Shown one piece after another: positions 62,602 through 64,000 of a stretch of 64,000 bases of DNA. A model generated the notes under the pieces. The model saw only the letters and a list, made by a program, of their open reading frames with translations, did no database searches and was not told the origin of the DNA. How positions within the stretch are numbered: position 1 is the first letter of the stretch; the number at the start of each line of letters is the position of its first letter. Location: NCBI GenBank assembly GCA_910578475.1, contig CAJTRK010000016.1, positions 8,109 through 72,108 on the forward strand, read 5' to 3'. A program made the translations under genes and the position numbers. This stretch comes from an uncultured Lachnospiraceae bacterium (GTDB lineage Bacteria; Bacillota; Clostridia; Lachnospirales; Lachnospiraceae).

Positions 62602-62651
62602 CTCTAACGTTACATTATAGTTTATGCTATGATTGCATGGGAGTAAGTGAA

Positions 62652-62732
62652 ATGATGACGGTAAACGAAGTCAGCAGACTGACGGGGGTGAATATACGCA
62701 CCCTGCATTATTACGACCGGATACACCATTAA
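62652..62732 (+). pseudogene. MerR regulator N-terminal fragment
   Basis: MMTVNEVSRLTGVNIRTLHY then YDRIHH and stop: the first ~22 residues of a MerR helix-turn-helix, then unrelated sequence. A relic with its start intact. Confidence 0.8.
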
Positions 62733-62823
62733 TATTGGCGGCAGAGAAATTGAAGCGCCGTATACTCCCGGACACTCCCCGGGGCATTTGTGCTTTTGGG
62801 AAAAAATGATAAGTTTAGAATGA
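62728..62823 (+). pseudogene. Metallo-beta-lactamase-fold hydrolase fragment
   Basis: Reads TINIGGREIEAPYTPGHSPG then HLCFWEKMISLE and stop. The TPGHSPGH motif is metal-binding in MBL-fold enzymes. Joined directly to the MerR relic, showing a deletion between two genes. Confidence 0.7.
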
Positions 62824-62842
62824 TGTCGGACTTTTCCATCTT

Positions 62843-63106
62843 ATGGCGAAAGGAACTCCTTTATTAAAAAAGGGGTACAAGGGTGTATTTGAGAGCCTGC
62901 CGGAAGAAAAACAGTCGATACTTATCGGACGAAGAGCTGACCTCGCAGAGAGAGCAGGGATAGACCTGTAAAAGAATGTTATTATAAAAGAAATGGATAA
63001 AGAGGTGGATTCCGCAGGCGCAGCCAGTTATGCACATTTCCATGATGCGGCTTTTGATGATTGTTTATTTGATGAGAAATTAACAAATCGGCGGGAGGTA
63101 TCCTGA
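62843..63106 (+). pseudogene. Unknown gene remnant with internal stop
   Basis: One frame reads MAKGTPLLKKGYKGVFESLP to a TAA at 62969, then continues in the same frame (NVIIKEMDKEVDSAGAASYA) to TGA at 63104. Family not recognised; decayed. Confidence 0.5.
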
Positions 63107-63610
63107 TTGAATCGACTTGGTTACAGCTTCGGCAGAGGAGGAAGCATCAAGTTTTTCAAATATATGCGGTAAATGGTTGGAGAGGGTACGCTCGCTGATA
63201 TAAAGTGTGCCTGCAATCTCTTTTCGCTTTCTGCCGTTAGCTATAAGCTGTAAAATCTGTTTTTCACAGTCAGTTAATTCTTCTAAAAACGGAACTGAAC
63301 CGGTGAAGATAAATTTTCCCTGCATTATCTGTGAAAGAAAATCTATCAGCGTTTCTGGTTCTGTATTTTTGTTGATAAATCCTTTTGCACCGATTTTTTT
63401 GGCTTCGTTGCGGTATACTGAAAGATTGTATCCGGACAGGATAACAATGAGCAGGATGTCCGGGGCATCTTCTTCAATGAATTTATCCAATAGGGATATA
63501 TCATTGATACTTTTAAAGGCTTCTATTTCCGGGTAGTCTGATAATGCAATTTCCAGACTTTTGGAAAATAGAACGTGGTCATCGACTAATAAAATATTGA
63601 TAAGAAGCAT
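63080..63610 (-). CDS. NarL/FixJ-type response regulator with internally deleted receiver domain
   Basis: 176 residues against the usual ~205-220. Receiver start NILLVDDHVLFSKSLEIALS, but PDILL runs directly into IVILSGYN, skipping the ~25 residues that would hold the phosphorylated Asp and strand 4; GAKGFINKN with the Lys is present. The LuxR helix-turn-helix is intact (LTDCEKQILQLIANGRKRKE, IAGTLYISERTLSNHL). It probably cannot be phosphorylated. Confidence 0.75.
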   Translation of the reverse strand: MLLINILLVDDHVLFSKSLEIALSDYPEIEAFKSINDISLLDKFIEEDAPDILLIVILSGYNLSVYRNEAKKIGAKGFINKNTEPETLIDFLSQIMQGKFIFTGSVPFLEELTDCEKQILQLIANGRKRKEIAGTLYISERTLSNHLPHIFEKLDASSSAEAVTKSIQSGYLPPIC

Positions 63611-63809
63611 CTCCTTTCATTGGCAGGTTGATACAGACGCAGATTCCATGTGGGAAATTTGGGGTTATACTTATAGTGCCGTCCATGCTTTTTCTCCCAT
63701 AGAGTGTTTGTAAACATTCGTGACGAGTTCTTTCAAAAGCCGATGTGAATTGCAAACCGAGATTCCCGTCCAAGTGGGAAAGACAGATACAAACAGGATA
63801 AAATAGCAT
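63579..63809 (-). pseudogene. Sensor histidine kinase C-terminal fragment
   Basis: The last ~40 residues (MDGTISITPNFPHGICVCIN, then LPMKGD) match the end of NarX/DegS-type kinase ATPase domains; the rest of the kinase is missing. It overlaps the response regulator start, as in an intact two-component operon. Confidence 0.65.
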
Positions 63810-63847
63810 AGAGAAAGTGACGATACAAAGACGGGAGGAGCAGAGAT

Positions 63848-63877
63848 GTTCTTCTTGTTATTATGTGGAAGAAGAAC
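63848..63877. repeat. Inverted repeat near transposase start
   Basis: Perfect 9-bp arms GTTCTTCTT/AAGAAGAAC around a 12-base loop, just before the IS30-type fragment. Possibly part of the element end or leader. Confidence 0.4.
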
Positions 63878-63902
63878 AGCCGGCGGGGAAAGGAGAGAGA
63901 AG

Positions 63903-63998
63903 ATGGCAAAGTTTTTGAGTTATGAGGACCGGCTGGAGATACAGAACGGGTTAAAGGAACACCTGACCTTTATGGAAATCGGGAATATACAAAATTAA
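63903..63998 (+). mobile_element. IS30-family transposase, N-terminal fragment
   Basis: MAKFLSYEDRLEIQNGLKEH then LTFMEIGNIQN and TAA. The sequence is the typical N-terminal helix-turn-helix of IS30 transposases, but the frame diverges and stops after 31 residues. GGGAAAGGAGAGAG before the ATG. Either a truncated element or an interrupted one continuing beyond the window. Confidence 0.7.
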
Positions 63999-64000
63999 AT

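Noticed and set aside
1..64000. CRISPR array, rRNA or tRNA genes
   Set aside because: No regularly spaced repeats and no rRNA or tRNA-like sequences were noticed on either strand; no tRNA scan could be run.

Overview
The window most likely comes from a Gram-positive gut Clostridia of the Lachnospiraceae type. The evidence is the SCIFF peptide with its radical-SAM maturase (scfA/scfB, a Clostridia hallmark), a one-chain SecDF, AGGAGG-type ribosome sites, lipobox proteins, a LplB/LplC-type sugar ABC operon, a BirA-controlled bioY, a Fur/PerR gene with its own palindrome, and the general protein style. Housekeeping parts are moderately GC-rich; 28.5-58 kb is visibly AT-richer and looks like accessory DNA.

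Layout: 1-13.5 kb is a carbohydrate-use locus: the end of an AraC/YesN-type regulator, a lipoprotein sugar-binding protein, two permeases, an unusual SBP_bac_5-like protein with no signal peptide, a GH2 glycosidase with a malectin-like tail, a CE15-type glucuronoyl esterase, and on the minus strand a cupin-AraC regulator and a fucose-isomerase-like protein. 13.7-28.3 kb is mostly core: class V aminotransferase, lipoprotein, hisS, bioY, DUF1284, an acyltransferase, SseB-like, HAD phosphatase, CNNM/CorC transporter, TIGR04086 membrane protein, SCIFF operon, secDF. 28.5-30.5 kb is a compact three-gene cassette of unknown function bounded by terminators and followed by a minus-strand XRE regulator.

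31.4-55.7 kb is one long plus-strand surface-glycan locus: a secreted Ser/Thr-rich protein, GT39-like membrane enzymes, GT2, GT4 and GT10 glycosyltransferases, a flippase, four methyltransferases and three acyltransferases. Its outstanding feature is ten runs of 8-9 consecutive G bases, each inside a coding region and each on the coding strand, while no run longer than 6 was seen in the rest of the window. Six tracts leave the gene open (ON). Four break it, and in each of those a change of exactly one G restores a full-length protein (OFF). The tracts lie in all four methyltransferases, all three acyltransferases, the GT10 fucosyltransferase-like gene, one GT4 and a GT39-ricin fusion; the flippase and most GT2/GT4 genes have none. 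This fits a combinatorial phase-variable glycan-decoration system driven by slipped-strand mispairing, which I consider the main discovery here.

55.7-62.6 kb holds a membrane protein plus winged-helix pair of unknown function, a membrane-anchored XRE protein, a Fur/PerR regulator with promoter and palindrome, a soluble chemoreceptor with a CZB-like tail, and an AraC-ClpP pair. 62.6-64 kb is a gene graveyard: MerR, metallo-beta-lactamase and histidine-kinase fragments, a response regulator with a damaged receiver domain, and the start of a broken IS30-type transposase.

All calls were made by reading; no database search was run. Start codons were chosen by ribosome-binding site where visible.
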